Shown piece by piece: positions 1 to 13,979 of a stretch of 64,000 nt of DNA; positions within the stretch are counted from its first letter, which is position 1; each line of letters begins with the position of its first letter. The position numbers and the translations under genes were made by a program. Source of the stretch: Apis mellifera (taxonomy: Eukaryota; Arthropoda; Insecta; Hymenoptera; Apidae); the NCBI RefSeq assembly GCF_003254395.2, contig NC_037638.1, positions 1,493,001 to 1,557,000 of the forward strand, written 5' to 3'. The notes under the pieces were generated by a model, which was given only the letters and a program-made list of their open reading frames with translations, searched no databases and was not told where the DNA came from.

Positions 1-3000
1 GACAAAAATGACGGAAATATTTTAGATTATTTTGTCCAATTTAAATATCGAATTTAAATTAAATAAATAAAATTTATATAATATAATCGCAACGCAGTTT
101 CAAAACAAATTTAAACAAACGAGGAAAAGAAATTTCTAAAAGATACCAACCAATGATGATAATCTTCTAAGAATATACACATACTCGAAGTTTTTATCTC
201 GATATAGATAAAAAACATTATAAAATTTATCGAATTATTTTAATTTCGTTTACTTTAAATTAAATCGATGATGCGTTGTAACTGATCAAGCAATTCGATC
301 TCAAATTATCTAATCGGAATCGAGATGTTTATTAGTGATTTTGACTTGTATGGAGAATACGACGAATCTTTGAATTTCAATTGAACCGGTTTCATTACCA
401 AGATGTGTACAACGATAGAGAATCGATACGATGCGACAGTTCGATGCCAACTGTCATAACTGTCACAATCATAATAAGGATAATAAAAATAACACAACGA
501 TTTTTGTCAATTCGTTATTTATACTTATGTAACGTAATTAATATATTTTTTTATACATTACATACTTTTAAATTTATTTGGAATAAGTTTTGGATTAGAC
601 TTCGTACAAGTGTATTTTTTTTTTAAATTCAGGATTTTAAATTCTTTTTTTTTTTTCCTGATTGAAATATCGGCAACAAGAGATATAAATTCTACCAGGA
701 ATTAAATTAAATAAATTTTTATCATCGTTATCTTCTTCTTTTTTTTTTTTTTTTTTTTTTCTTTTAATCGAATCCACGTTTGATATTACGCGCGCGTATA
801 TTGTATAAAAATATCGAAATGAATGATATTCTATTCCCCGCGTTTAATAAATGCATTAGCATAAACCACAACGAGAATTGAATATTTAATAAAATGTAAA
901 TAAGATTGGAATATAATTTAATTATTCCTCGATTTAAAAATATAAATCCATGAAACTCGATATTTCATTGTAAATCCTTGAAAATTGAATTATTAATAAT
1001 ACGAGGAAGTTAATGAACACTACACAATCGTGCAACGATATCGTTTCATTGGTTATTTAAACAAATCGCGTAACGCTTGTTGAGGATAGGAAAAAAAAAA
1101 AAAGAAGAAAAATAATCATCAATTTTTTTCATTCATTACATTACATAAGTTTGTATCATAACAATTTTTTCTCTCTTTTTTTTTTTTCCTCGAAACGAGA
1201 ATCTGAAATTATTCTCGAAACTTGGCCAAATAAACTCTCAACATGCAAGAAAAAAAAAAATTTCTTCCCGCAAAGACTCGCACTTTGCGAAAATTTTTCT
1301 AATATTTTTTCCCCTCCCCTCTAAGTGAAGAGTTTTTTTTTGTTTTTTTTTTTTCAAAATCGTCTCCGTCTTCTTTAAATGACGCATCACGAAACAACGC
1401 GGGCGATAATGAAATCACGAACAGTTCTTGGCAGGTGTTTTCCGGATACGTGTAAATAATGTTATTCAGAGTGCGGCACGATTGCGCAAGTTGGCGATAT
1501 ACACAGCGTGCCAATAATCGGCCAAACCCCGATACCTAATTACGTTTTAGGATCGATTTCTTCCATAAGAGGCTTCGAAATTCCAGAGGCAAATTGGAAA
1601 ATAAATTCATAAGGATTGCTTGAAGAAATGGATGGATACGTTTTTAAACGGACGCGTACGATATATATTGTATATAAAGTATAATATATTTTATCGAAAT
1701 AACACGGATAGTTTATATCGTTCAAATTATTCGTTACAAATTCTTGGTACTCGATAGCAATAAAATTGTTCCTTAAGAACAAAATTATTGAGTGAAAAAA
1801 AGGAACGATAAATATTCTGCAGAAAATACTCGAGAGAAAATCAACAAAACGTTTGCGGTGTCAAGCTATCCATGTGTTCGTCGATGACCAGTCGAAGCCG
1901 AGGTAAACATTGTGCGATAAATTCCGAAACGAGATCCTCGAGATACGTGTGTCGCGAATGCGATAAATAACAGTTTTTAGAAAGCATTATGGGCATTCTC
2001 GTTCGCCTAAAGTTCTCGATTTCCACTCAGTCTGTCTTCGTTTAATATTCCTTCGGAATAGCGAGGATTATCGTTCATCTTTCTCCTCCGTTTTTTCTCT
2101 CGTTTTTTTTCCCCTCCATGCTCGAGAAGTCGATCTAAGCGAAAGAGAGAAAGACAGAGAGAGAGAAACAGAGATAAAAGAACGTACGATGCCCGCTGAA
2201 TATCCACGCTTGTATACGCGTTTCTTTTCAAGAAGGACGCGAGACGCGACAGCCATGCTTGCTTCCATTGCACGTCTCGCTTCTGCTCTTACCTTGTCGG
2301 GATTCGTTGACCCTTGAAAAGAATCGATTTCAATTTTTATCGTGTAGCTCGAATCGGTCGAGGATTTCGCTATCGAGCTATTTAACCGTTCCTTTTCCTT
2401 TTCTTCTGAAAAATTATCAATCGGAATATCGATCGAATTTTTGAATAAATTTTTTCCTCGAATTCTGCGGGAAAGGAAATCCTAATCTGCTTTTGATCCG
2501 AATTAATTTTTTATATATTTATATTTATTCGTTGTTACAACGAAAAGGAATATTTGACGGATTCTTCCATCAATATTATATTATTAATTATATTAATATT
2601 TGATGGAAAAATTTTTCCCATCTGAAAAAATTCACAAGAAATAATTGATTTTTTAAATTTTTTCAAGTGTCAGACACTCGATGAAAACATATTAATTTCC
2701 GTTTCATCCTGAATCGCATTTAAAATACATCGCACGTGTCAAAACAATTTTTTATCTTTATAAAAATGTTACAAGAAATATTACAATTATCATAATTGAA
2801 AATGTTTTTATATATATATATATATATATAAATTATATAAATTCTTTGATAAATATCGCCAATTTTGTTTTTTCAAAGATAAGATTATTTCGTGTAATAA
2901 AAAAAAAAGAAATCTTAGATAAATACGATTCATTTTTCTTCGATTTTTTTCTAATTAACATTTATCATCGTTTATTTGGAATACAGAAAATGAAAATTAG

Positions 3001-5430
3001 AAATACATTCTCAGAAGAAGACTCGGTGTCTAACCTCGACTTCGTCCTTTTTCGCTCGGCGAAAAGAAGGAAAACGACTTTCAATTAAGATCAAGTATTT
3101 CGATCCCGACGACGCGTCACGCGAATCGGGCAACGGTCTTAAAGGATTGTTAACCTTGTTATCGCTTCGACACCTGTGCAATTAACGATGCAATCTATGT
3201 ATCTGCCGCGTGCACACCAAACAGGCGACGCACGACAGATATGCAGGTTTTATCGGGAACGAGTGTGGCCACAAAATTGAACCGATATCATTGTTACTCA
3301 ACCTTTCGCTGAAACACGACCTACTTTTCCGAATAACTTCCAATCCTTTTCGCAATTGATCCGATAAAAATACTCTCTCTCTTCTTTTTTAGAATTAATC
3401 AAAACAAATTTTCTTTATCAGCCGGTGAAAAATTTATTTCTTAAATTCCTCGAAAATTCTTTCTCGTTTGCGGACTTAAGAATTAAAAAAAGGATCTCGA
3501 TGAAATATTAAAAGAGAATTTAATATTTGAGAAAAAATATTTTATCAGAAGCTGATTCTATCTTGCATCATGAATACGAGTATATCTTTAAACTCGAAGC
3601 TTGCGTGGAAAAATCATTGATTATATTTCCATTAATTTAACAAGAAATTCAATTCTTAGCAAATATTAATTATACATACGTGAATATTTTTTATTCGCCG
3701 ACGGAATTTTAATAAAATTAATTGCCGTATAAAATCGAGAGGAAATTTCTGTCTTCTGGATTGAAAAATTCGTGTAATACAGAGTCGAAAATTATAGACA
3801 CACGGGTAAGAAATTTGCATAGATATCGGAGGGAATGTTGGCGCAACAGATAACGCGATATTTCTAAATTGCTACGTACATAAACTTACGGTACAATTTA
3901 TTAATCAAATTGGCTTAGAATTTAAAGAGAGGGAAAAAGTGAATCAAGGATAACCACCGAGCGGTTGGCTAGCTAAGATTAATTTATTCCAGTCGAAATT
4001 TATTTATATACGCCAGAAAATCGATACGATCATAGAATGTTCGCGCGTTGGAAATAATTGTTGGTTTTGCGAATTAAATCAAAATTCCTTCCTCCGTTTA
4101 ATAGAAAACGTTAAAAAAAAGAAAAAAATGTGAATAATTTTTATTTCGAAGCTTGTCGTTGAAACACTGGTTGAGTTAATTAATGTCGCGGGGAGGGAAA
4201 TAATGATCGAAATGCAAAATGAAACGATAAACAAGAAGGGGAGAATATAATTCCCTCTAACAAACTTTGCCGCGCTGTATAATTTGCAAAAATTATAGAG
4301 AAAATATACTCGTCTCCTTTTCTCCCTCGTTACCGAAATACTCGAAGTGTAAATCAAAGTTACAGTCGTATAATTCGAGATAATTCGAAGTCTCGATAAT
4401 ACGAAACGCGATAAAATTAAAAAAACTACGAAAAATACGTGTATATATATATATATAATTTTCCCTAACCAGTGTGCACGATTTACAAAAATTATTGGCA
4501 ATATTGTTTTTTCAAAATTATTCGTATCGTTCACGTGTATACGTTAAACGATCAATAAGAATGCAACGAGTAAAAATATTTTTATATAAAAAAAAAATAT
4601 ATGTATATATGTATGAAAAAAAAGAGAGAGTCCCTTTAAAGATCCTTTCAAAATTATTTTTCTTATATATCGTTCGCGTTTCACGGTGGATGCGATAAAT
4701 TACTAGAGAATGGCGCATGCGTGGATCGAGCACAAATACACACGCACACGGTCGACGGTCGAGCTATCATTATCGGCGAAAAAACGAAGGAAGGGAAGCC
4801 CGTCCGCGGGGAGGGGGGAGCCCAGGTTGCATTGGATGCGAGATCGAATCGATTTTTAGGTCGCGATACCCGCATCGTATCCTCGATTTCATTTCGTAAC
4901 GTTACGCCAACTTCGTGTCGTTCGCTTATTTATGTGGAACAACAACATAGTTGATTGAATAGAATAGAAGGAAACGGAGGCGGGTCATCCCCGATTAATT
5001 GGTCAATAAACAGTGAGTTATGGATTGTCGTCCATAATATCGTAAATAAAGGCATCGTAAGAAGCAAGATAAGGGTACTAAGAATAATCGTTGTTTATCG
5101 AGCTATTAATTATAGAAGCGAATACGGATTGCACAATTATTTTATAGATCGAAAGATACTAAGTTGGATAGAAAGTGTTTTCTTTTTTTTTGATGATACC
5201 GTTTGCCATCAAGGAGGAGATAAAAAGATGGCAGCATGTAAGAATATATATTTAAGAATAGACATTTTGACAATGACAAGGAGAATTGAATAGTTGGAGT
5301 AAAGTTACATTTCCATAAATAATTTATTCCATAAATAATTAACTTCAATAATTTATTTGTTTATTACGTTCTAAATGTAATAATAATTGCGAATAATCGT
5401 AATAGTCAAGGTTACGTGAAAAGTAGATTA
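1..5430. other. AT-rich unique DNA, no gene seen
   Basis: Many short homopolymer T and A runs (for example a T run at about 739-760) and a TA run at about 2810-2830. A slightly GC-richer patch lies at 4690-4990 and includes GCGCATGCGT near 4708. Frames up to 151 codons are AT-driven and unrecognised. Confidence 0.6.
2565..2608. repeat. AT-rich palindrome, 44 bp
   Basis: TTCCATCAATATTA and TAATATTTGATGGAA face each other around an AT-rich centre, with one unpaired base. Confidence 0.7.
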
Positions 5431-5540
5431 AATATAATAAGCTACGAATAAATATTATTTTAATAGTTAAATAATAATTAGTTAAAGTAACTTTATTTTT
5501 AACTTATTTTTTTCAACGTTGCGTTAACGTTCAACAGCGA
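5431..5540 (+). repeat. Dispersed repeat relic, copy A
   Basis: Shares an identical 18-bp word AATAAGCTACGAATAAAT with copy B (19084 onward) and a further A/T-rich pattern (AGTTAAATAATAATTA, AAGTAACTTT, TTTTTCAACG) with copy C (36625 onward). The order of the words is the same in each copy, so these are divergent members of one interspersed family. No coding capacity. Confidence 0.55.
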
Positions 5541-5596
5541 ACAGTTCGAATAGTATAAATACGTTTGTTTACGTATGTATCGAAGTCATATTGAAG

Positions 5597-5611
5597 CTAA
5601 CCTAACCTAAC
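5597..5611 (-). repeat. Short interstitial telomere-like tract
   Basis: CTAACCTAACCTAAC, about three units of the insect telomeric TTAGG repeat read on the complementary strand. Two-unit versions occur at 20115-20126 and 60899-60911 (GGTTAGGTTAG) and inside the array at 55143. Confidence 0.6.
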
Positions 5612-5819
5612 GCACGCTTTGCGTTGGAAACGATAACCGTCCAAACCGTGACCAGTCGAGTTCCCTTCTTTAATTGATCTAGAAAACATAACCTTACCTG
5701 AATCGAAGTGTTATATAAAAATCGATAACCATCGTTAATTTTCCTCAGTCAGTAATTCGTTCGAAATAAAATTTTACCGTGTTAAAAAATAAAAGAAAAA
5801 GAAAAAGAAGAAGCAACTT

Positions 5820-6110
5820 TCGATCGAGCGAGGAATTTCGCGAGACCGATTTCACGCAGTGGCATTTAGGAGATGCAAATTCATCGGGCTGACATTTCGC
5901 TCGGTCTCGCGCCAGATGTCACGTTAAACCGCGAGTCGTTTCTCGATGCCTATGAATCGCGTTTCCCCGCGGTTAAATAGAAGGGAAACGATCCTTCGAC
6001 TTCCCGTTTCGCGTCAATCAACTCGCGTCCATTTTTCCAACGTTTCAGACGCGTCCGCGTTTCGCGCATGCGCATCGCTTCCACGATCAATTTAAGGTTA
6101 AGGTGGTCAA
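5820..6110. promoter_or_regulatory. GC-richer block with octamer, inverted repeat and NRF-1 site
   Basis: Within 250 bp lie a perfect 11-bp inverted repeat (CGCGAGACCGA at 5839-5849, TCGGTCTCGCG at 5901-5911), a perfect POU octamer ATGCAAAT at 5873-5880 inside the loop, and GCGCATGCGC at about 6064-6073. No repeat and no open frame explains the block. The combination fits a promoter or enhancer. There is no direct evidence for a transcript. Confidence 0.4.
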
Positions 6111-7364
6111 AATCGCATCGTACGTTAAAAAGGGGCAGATTAATATTTTCGTTATAATTTTTTTATTACGATATAAAATTATTGCGAAAGTAATTACAAT
6201 TTGAACGATTTGCGTTGTTGTTTCAAAAAATAGCATCCTTCGCATTAAATGTGTTTGTTTAAAAGTATAAAGAATTTTTTTTCTTTTTTTTCCAAGAGTC
6301 GTAAACACGCTTAACAACTAAGTGATATCTAAGCTATATGCAACAGATATTGTAATTCGTGTTACCTAATAATTAAAAGTTCACTGATTAGCAATCAACT
6401 GTTACGATAAAAATAATGTTATGTTCGTTGCTATCAAGTTTATGACATTCGTAAAAAGATGCGTATATTACATAGTATATCAATATCAATGTTATTAAAT
6501 GAAAAGCGTCGATAGTGTTTATTATCACCGCTCGTTCCTTGCCGCTATCTCTTCCAATAAAAAAACATGGATCTGTGATTAACTCTTTAAAACTCTAATA
6601 ATTTTAAAACTTTTTCTTTTTTTAGAACAAATTATAAGTAATAATAAAATTAATTATATTTTTTTAAATATAATCTCTCGATAATATTTTTGACTCGAGA
6701 TAATTTAATTTTAACACCATCTTATTTTATATATAAAATACATTCATCATAATTTGAAGAAAATATCTTGTGAGATAAATTCGCGTCTTAAATCCGATCG
6801 AAATATAATCTGACCTAATTAAAAAAACTTGTTCTTTTAATTTTAATAACCTACACCATACATTTTTACGAATAATACTTCGCATCCAAAGTGTATATTG
6901 AAAATTTATTATATCCGTTCGAGGGAATCGAAAGTAGGATGCTTAATAAGAAGATGGCCGCGTGTTCCTTCGCGTTAATTTCAATCGCTCGTTGCTAAAA
7001 TTGCCTCCCCCCCCTTCCCCGTAATTTGTCATAACAATTTCACGGTTAATTAAAAAAATATCGATAACACGTGAATGGATTAAGAGAACAGCCAGGGATT
7101 CGACGAAGATTTTTTTTTCTTTTTTTTTTTTTCCTTCTTCTTTTTAAACTGAACAGTCAATTTCGGTGTTTTTTCGTTTAAGGAGGTTATGTTTGCGATC
7201 GTAATGTCAATGATGAAGGATAAGCGCGAGCCACAATCGCAACCTTAAATTGATCACCCAATAATGATCACCCTCGATCCCGTAACTTGCTTCGTAACCT
7301 GTTATTACAAAGAATCTTTTTTCGACGCCAATTTTCTCGCGCGAAGATTTTTCGTTTTCACGAA

Positions 7365-8860
7365 AAACAGTTTCCAGTTAACAGTTGCAGTAGTTGCTCC
7401 CAGATTTTATATAACGATAAAAATAAAAAAAATAAGGAAATGAAGGAATATAATTTTACAATTTTTTTATTCGACGAAAAAATATTCAAATCGTATAATT
7501 CGTCAATAGTTAATAAAAATAAAAAAAATAAGAAGGAATATTATAATTTTGCAATTTTTTATTTGACCAATAAGATTCGTTCACGAAAAATAAAATGAAA
7601 AAATATTCAAATCGTATATTATTTCACGATAAAAATAAAAAAAATAAGGAAATAAAGGAATATAATTTTACAATTTTTTTATTCGACGAAAAAATATTCA
7701 AATCGTATAATTCGTTAATAGTTAATAAAAATAAAAAAAATAAGAAGGAATATTATAATTTTGCAATTTTTTATTTGACCAATAAGATTCGTTCACGAAA
7801 AATAAAATGAAAAAATATTCAAATCGTATATTATTTCACGATAAAAATAAAAAAAATAAGGAAATAAAGGAATATAATTTTGCAATTTTTTTATTTGACG
7901 AAAAAAATATTCAAATCGATTATATACGATTATTTCGTTAATAGTTGCAGTAGTTGCTTCCAGATTTTTATCTCGATAAAAATAAAAAAAAAAAATAACG
8001 AGGAATGTAATTTTGCAATTTTTTATCTGACCAATAAGATTCACGAACGAAAAATAAAAAGAAAAAATATTCAAATCATATACGATCGTTAATAGTTGCA
8101 ATAGTTGCTTCCAGATTTTTATCTCGATAAAAATAAAAAAAAATAACGAGGAATATAATTTTACAATTTTTTATTTGACTAAAAAACGAAAAAATATTCA
8201 AATCGTATAATTCGTTAATAGTTAATAAAAATAAAAAAAATAAGGAGGAATATAATTTTGCAATTTTTATTTGATCAATAAAATTCGTTCACGAAAAATA
8301 AAATGAAAAAATATTCAAATCATATACGATCGTTAATAGTTGCAATAGTTGCTTCCAAATTTTATATCGATAAAAATAAAAAAAATAAGAATAATAAAAA
8401 ATATAATTTTGCAATTTTTATTTAACCAATAAAATTCGTTTACGAAAAATAAAACGAAAAAATATTCAAATATACGATTATTTCGTTAATAGTTGCAATA
8501 GTTGTTTTTATATCAATAAAAATAAAAAAAATAACGAGGAATATAATTTTGCAATTTTTATTTGATCAATAAGATTCGTTCACGAATGAAAAATAAAACG
8601 AAAAAATGTTCAAATCACATACGATCGTTAATAGTGCAATAATTTTGATCTTCCAGATTTTGTATCGATAAAAGCAACAAGGAATATAATTTTGCAATTT
8701 TTATTCAAGTATATACGATTATTTCGATAATAGTGCAATAGTTTCTTCTGATCTTCCAGATTTTTCGAAGAAAAAAAAAAAGAAAAGATAGAGATAAGAA
8801 AACAACGGAGGAAATATAATTTTGCAATTTTTATTATTGGATAAAAATAATAAGGATACG
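7365..8860. repeat. Tandem array, 212-bp period, degenerating to the right
   Basis: The words AAGGAATATAATTTTACAAT, ATTCGACGAAAAAATATTC and AATAAGATTCGTTCACGAAA recur. The GG of the first word lies at 7436, 7648 and 7860, giving an exact 212-bp period in the left part. To the right, units shorten and a second motif, AGTTGCAGTAGTTGCTTCCA, becomes regular (7385, 7942, 8092, 8335, 8484 and, decayed, about 8630 and 8735). Open frames of 70-103 codons here are repeat translations, with the same peptide appearing in adjacent units. No gene is supported. Confidence 0.9.
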
Positions 8861-11800
8861 TTTTTACCCTTGCGTATACGACGAGATTAAAGTAGTAAAG
8901 TTGAAACGTGGATTGAATAATTTTAAGCTTCGCTTTTTGTTCAATTATTTTTCGAGGTAATAAAGTAAAGGTGTTTTAACGAGGGGCAGGCAAAAATTGT
9001 ATTAAAATGTAGTCATTGCAATATTTTTCAAACCCGTTTTCCTTCAAACGAGTTAATTAAGCTATGAATCGTGAATTTTACGAGGCGTCATTAATTTGTT
9101 TCCAATCGTGGAACGTTTGCCTAGATATCAAATTAAATATTGATAAAAAATTAACGATAAATAAACAAAACGCGCAACACACACGCGTACGTTTAATATA
9201 ATACAGGATTATGTCTCGAAACCAACAAGTTTTTCTTCCAAAAAAAAAAAATATTAATTAAAAATTTTTAAATTTTAAAAAAATCCTGAAACAATATAAA
9301 TTTCGAACGACAAAAGTGTTTAATATAATTTATTATATCCGATAACAACGATCCCCAAGAATAATTCTTAACAATTATAATAACAATTGAGAAAATAATC
9401 AGGCTCGAAGAAAAAATACAAGTACAAATATTTATTCACTCTCCGCGCTATAAAGAATTTAAAATTTCTCGTCCCCCATCTGTGACAATAATATTTTTAT
9501 CTGTATTTCAATTTTTGTGATCTATAACATTTAATCGTTTATTTAATTTTAATTTCCTCCTCCCCTTTTATATTTTTTTTTAATCCAACACTTATCGTTA
9601 AACTTAAGACTCAAAGCGAGGGATACGTAAATATTTAATAGATATCTATTTTGCGATACCGTTTTTATATTATCTATCGAAATTAAAAAAGTAAACGCAA
9701 ATCTGACAGAAAATAAAAGAAATTCATTCGCGAGAGAGACGACGAGGGTAATAATTTGAATTTAAATTGAAACTCGAGGTAGTAAACACTGTGTATATTT
9801 ATCCTTTCAAATCGTCGAGTAATTCTCTTCAACGCTAACGAAACGTTAGAATTTCTTGAACAAGAGGACGTAAGAATACAAACTCGTTCCTTCTTCTCAC
9901 CTTCTCACATCGTCCCTATTGAAAAGGATTGTTGCAATTAATAATTAATTATCGATCTTAATTTTATCGTAAAAATATCACGTTGCCAATCGTCACGATT
10001 CCTAAATAAATTGATGCAATAAATTTCCAACTGTTCGTCTTCTCTCCACTACTTCATCTACTTCTCAAACTCGTGACCACCTCTAACGTTCGAGCATGCG
10101 CATAGAAAAATGAATCCGTCACGCAATGGACAGGGGTGGCCCTCTGCCTTTAAATCGACACACTAGTTTGCCTCTCGTGTTAACGCAGCACGGCTCGAAT
10201 AAATGTAATAATTAATTGAAGAAGATTCGTTCTCAAGTTTATAAGAAATAATCGAGTGCGTATCAATGACACGTTGAAATATAAACAGATCGATCAATAG
10301 AAATATTCTATAAATTAAGAAGCATTTAAATTTCAATTTTATCGTAATATGCAATTTTTCGACAAGTTTTTTTCCTTTTTTGTAAATTAAAATTAATTAA
10401 TTACTTCGTATTAGAAATTTATTAGAATAGATTGTCAATTTTTTTACCCAAGTCATTCAGGATTTCAGATTCGAATAAAACTACGTAGCAACATTTTTTA
10501 ATACAGTCCATATTTAAAGAAAACTGAAAAATTTTGTTTCGTTCTTTTCACTTATTATCCAAATATTTGTATATTTTTTTTATACATCGATTATTCATTC
10601 AATCATATTTTTAACGAAATAATAAATTATAATGAAATATTGTCATCTAAAAATCCCCTAAATCATCTAATAATCTCAAAAAAAAAAAAATTAATTTTCT
10701 ATTATTATTGTACGTCGTTTCAATTAGTCGCTTTAGATTTAATTATTTATTGCCAGAGGGATAATCCATCTCTTTTCAATTTGTCAAGAACGATCGAAGA
10801 ACACTCTTATCCGAATTCCATTTTCAAAGAAAATATTTCAAAGACTTGCGTAGATATAATGATTCGTAAATCTTTAATAAAAATTAACCTTCACGATCGA
10901 AAGCAAAGGAAGGAGAAAATTCTTGCACAGAATTTTATCATATTTCTGTAAAATTTATTTTATACACACACGTTTATCTATTCCGCGTAATAATTTCTCG
11001 TGCACGAACTATTATTCACGCAAAGTCGTAAGACACAGATAGGACTGAAAAACGGAAAGAAAAGGAAAAGGAAGAAAAAAAGTTGTGCAACACAGCGGCA
11101 GAGATCTGTTATCTCGACGTTGACAAATGACAATTCTCTCCGCGCAGGAAGTATCAACGATGAAACGATCGAAAAAGATTTTCATTTTGCAAATTATCCG
11201 AAATTATATATCGACGATCGGTAAATAATTTTCACAAATCGATAAATATATCCGGATTAAAAATTTCACGTTGATATATTTATATTAATTAATATATTTA
11301 TATTAGTCGAACGGTGAATTCTTAATATCGTCGAATTATCTAATTTCGGGGTGAACGGACTCGAAATATCGCCCGTGAATTCCGAAACGAAACACGTCCT
11401 CCCTGCATGCGTTTAAAGCCACGAGCTTCGAGCCACGTCCCCTTACGTGTCCGCAATATTAACATCCCCACTCCTTTCCTTCTCTCTATCTCTCTCTCTC
11501 TCCTTTGAAACGCCTATTCAAACGACACCCGAAATTTCATCAATTTTATCCCTCGATTAAAAACGCGAGATTCTTTTATTTACGTTTTCGCGTTTTGGAA
11601 GAGAATTTATCGTGTCGATGATAAAATTAGTTGGAAATTATAAAATTCGCAAAGAAATTGCAAAGAAGGATCGAGAGGGAGCGCATCGGTCTCGTTACAG
11701 TTTTAATCGAGGAATTCGCGCATTCTTGTCACACGCGGCTCGGCAAATGGGTATGTAGGTGATAGAAACTGTTTTTCGTCTTCTTCTACACGTGCAGCGC

Positions 11801-13247
11801 TCGATGACTCACATCGAGCACGCGTATGAAACGTTTATGGCATCCAATAAGCTATTTTTAATCTCGGTGTCGTGACATTCGAGAAAAAGGAACAATAGAA
11901 ATGTATGGTGGGCCGAAGCCGCGATAAAAGTTTCGTTTAATTGATTGAACGCGATTCGAATTTATTTCTTTCTTTCTTTCTTTCTTTCTTCTCTTTTTCC
12001 CGAATATGTTTCGTTCCGTTTCGTGTACTTTTTGCGCATGGAGGCTCGAGAGAGAGATAGAGAGATAGAGACAGAGACAGAGACAGAGAGTGTGTGGCGA
12101 GAGTCTTTTAAATTTGTAGAAAAAACAAGCGTGCCAACGATATCGAACGAGATAACGCGTCTTCATTACTCCGTTTTTATTATCGTTGTTTAGTCAGTTT
12201 GTGTCGACGTTTTCGCGAAAAGGAAAAAAAAAAAGTATAGAAATATGATCCAATGACGTTTATTAAGAGAAAAAAAGAAAAACAAAGAAGAAGAATATCA
12301 AGGTGACCTTTCGAAACGTTTAGATAAGAGTCTGGCCTATCTGCAATTTTTCTAACGAACCTGTTCTAAATATGTGTGTGCGAAAACACAATATGGAAAA
12401 CAATATTTATGATAAAAGTTAACTTTAATATTTTTTTATCGGTTCAAGAGTATTTATATCAATGTATAGATATATCTTATTTTTCTGTATTTTCATATTA
12501 CATACATGCTTTGTATATTTGATTGACTTTTATAATTATTCAGATATAATACAGGAATGTATAAAAAAGGAAACACGAAGTTTATTACGTATATTTAACG
12601 TTATACGTACATGCGTAATGAGATAAAAAATTTTCTTTTAAACAAATTAACATTAAATTACTTTGAGTAATATTTTTTAATCGAATAAATTAATTCGCGG
12701 ATAATAATTGCTTTTCGCGATTATTCGCCAGAATTCACGATATTTCTTTCGTTGATAAAATTTTTCATCTTCGTTCGCCATTATCGATAGCGAATAAAAT
12801 TAGATCGTGAAATTTACGTTTCCCGATTCACATTTTCAAATTGTGTACGAATTCGTGGCATCGTTTTTTTATCCAAATACGGGAAAATTAATATTTATAT
12901 AAATATTGATATTCAACAACAACTTTCCTCCTATATTTTAATTAACTAATTAATTAACGATATTCTAAATACAGTTTCATTTTCTTTTTAAAAAAACGTG
13001 AATTAAATTATTCGATTAGAATCTTCTTCTGCAAAGCTAACCTAAAATTTCGATGATACGCTTCAACTGCAGAAATAATATTCTAAATTCGCTTCAACAA
13101 TTAGAATGATACGAAAGAAAGAACTTATTAAGGATATAAAAGAACAAGTATGCTAAAGAAAATATAATTTAAATTTCTTTTAATTTATTCAAAAATTGAC
13201 AACTTCACAGTGCACACAACCCAATAATAAAAAGAAATCATTATCGA
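8861..13247. other. AT-rich unique DNA, no gene seen
   Basis: Apart from the microsatellites near 12 kb and a CT run at about 11480-11504 there is nothing I can support. AGCATGCGCA lies near 10094 and TATCGATA, the DRE core, at about 12782-12789; both are single motif matches. Confidence 0.6.
11964..12090. repeat. Microsatellites: (TTTC)n and GAGACA-type purine run
   Basis: A (TTTC)6-type run at 11964-11990 is followed, after about 60 bp, by a purine run at 12049-12090 built of GAGA, GATAGA and GAGACA words. The opposed pyrimidine and purine strands could fold on each other imperfectly. Confidence 0.85.
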
Positions 13248-13498
13248 ATGACTTCTTCTTCTTCATTTTCTTCTTTTTCTTTTTCTTCTTCTTTTTTTCT
13301 TCTTTTCTTCTTTTTCTTCTTCTTCTTTTTCTTTCTCTTATTCTTCTTCTTCTTCTTTTTCTTTTTCTTCTTTTTCTTTTTCTTCTTTTTCTTTTCTTTT
13401 TCTTTGTCTTGTTTTTCTTCTTCTTCTTCTTCTTCTTATTCTTTTTCTTTGTCTTGTTCTTCTTCTTCTTCTTCTTTTTCTTCTTTTTCTTCATCATC
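13248..13498. repeat. 250-bp TTC/TTTTC polypyrimidine tract
   Basis: Almost pure C/T on the plus strand, made of TTC, TTTTTC and TTTTC words with rare G or A interruptions (TTTGTCTTG occurs twice, 13403 and 13449 regions). The long open frames on both strands (poly-Phe/Leu/Ser on plus, poly-Lys/Arg on minus) are artefacts, since such DNA has almost no stop codons. Confidence 0.95.
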
Positions 13499-13979
13499 GT
13501 GAAATTCTTGGAAACGAATTCTATCGCGACTCGAGTTTTCCTGTAACCTCGTTTCACGTTTCATTTGGAAACGCACGTTTCAATATTTCACTCGCCCTTC
13601 CACGCCTTATACAGTTTCCAACGAGCTTATCAAAACCAAGCCCCGAGATCATCGATCATTACCAATGAATGGGCAATCGAGACGCAAGAGGTTAAGAGGG
13701 CGAGCATGCGCGACCCCTCTGAATCAACGGCACCAATTTCAGAACACGATTCACCCGCCTTCTACCTTCCTTTCCATTCCCCACGGTTTTTCCAAAATTC
13801 CTCGAATCGTTTCGATTCGAACTTAAACTCGTGGAAACGCGCCTTAAATCTCGAATCACCTGGGATGTCATTGGGAGATCAGGTTAGAACTCGATCGAGC
13901 TCGTTTTATACTCCTTTTTCGAATGGAAGAAAAATTATACGTATAGGTGATCTCTGATGATCGTGTCGAAAACGATTAA

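Noticed and set aside
5597..5611. Telomere or fusion point
   Set aside because: Only about three units; such short CCTAA tracts are scattered through the window and through insect genomes.
7287..8101. Frames of 70-103 codons sharing one peptide
   Set aside because: Translations of the 212-bp tandem repeat.
13189..13557. Poly-Lys/Arg and poly-Phe/Leu frames of 84-122 codons
   Set aside because: Translations of a pyrimidine tract that cannot easily hold stop codons.
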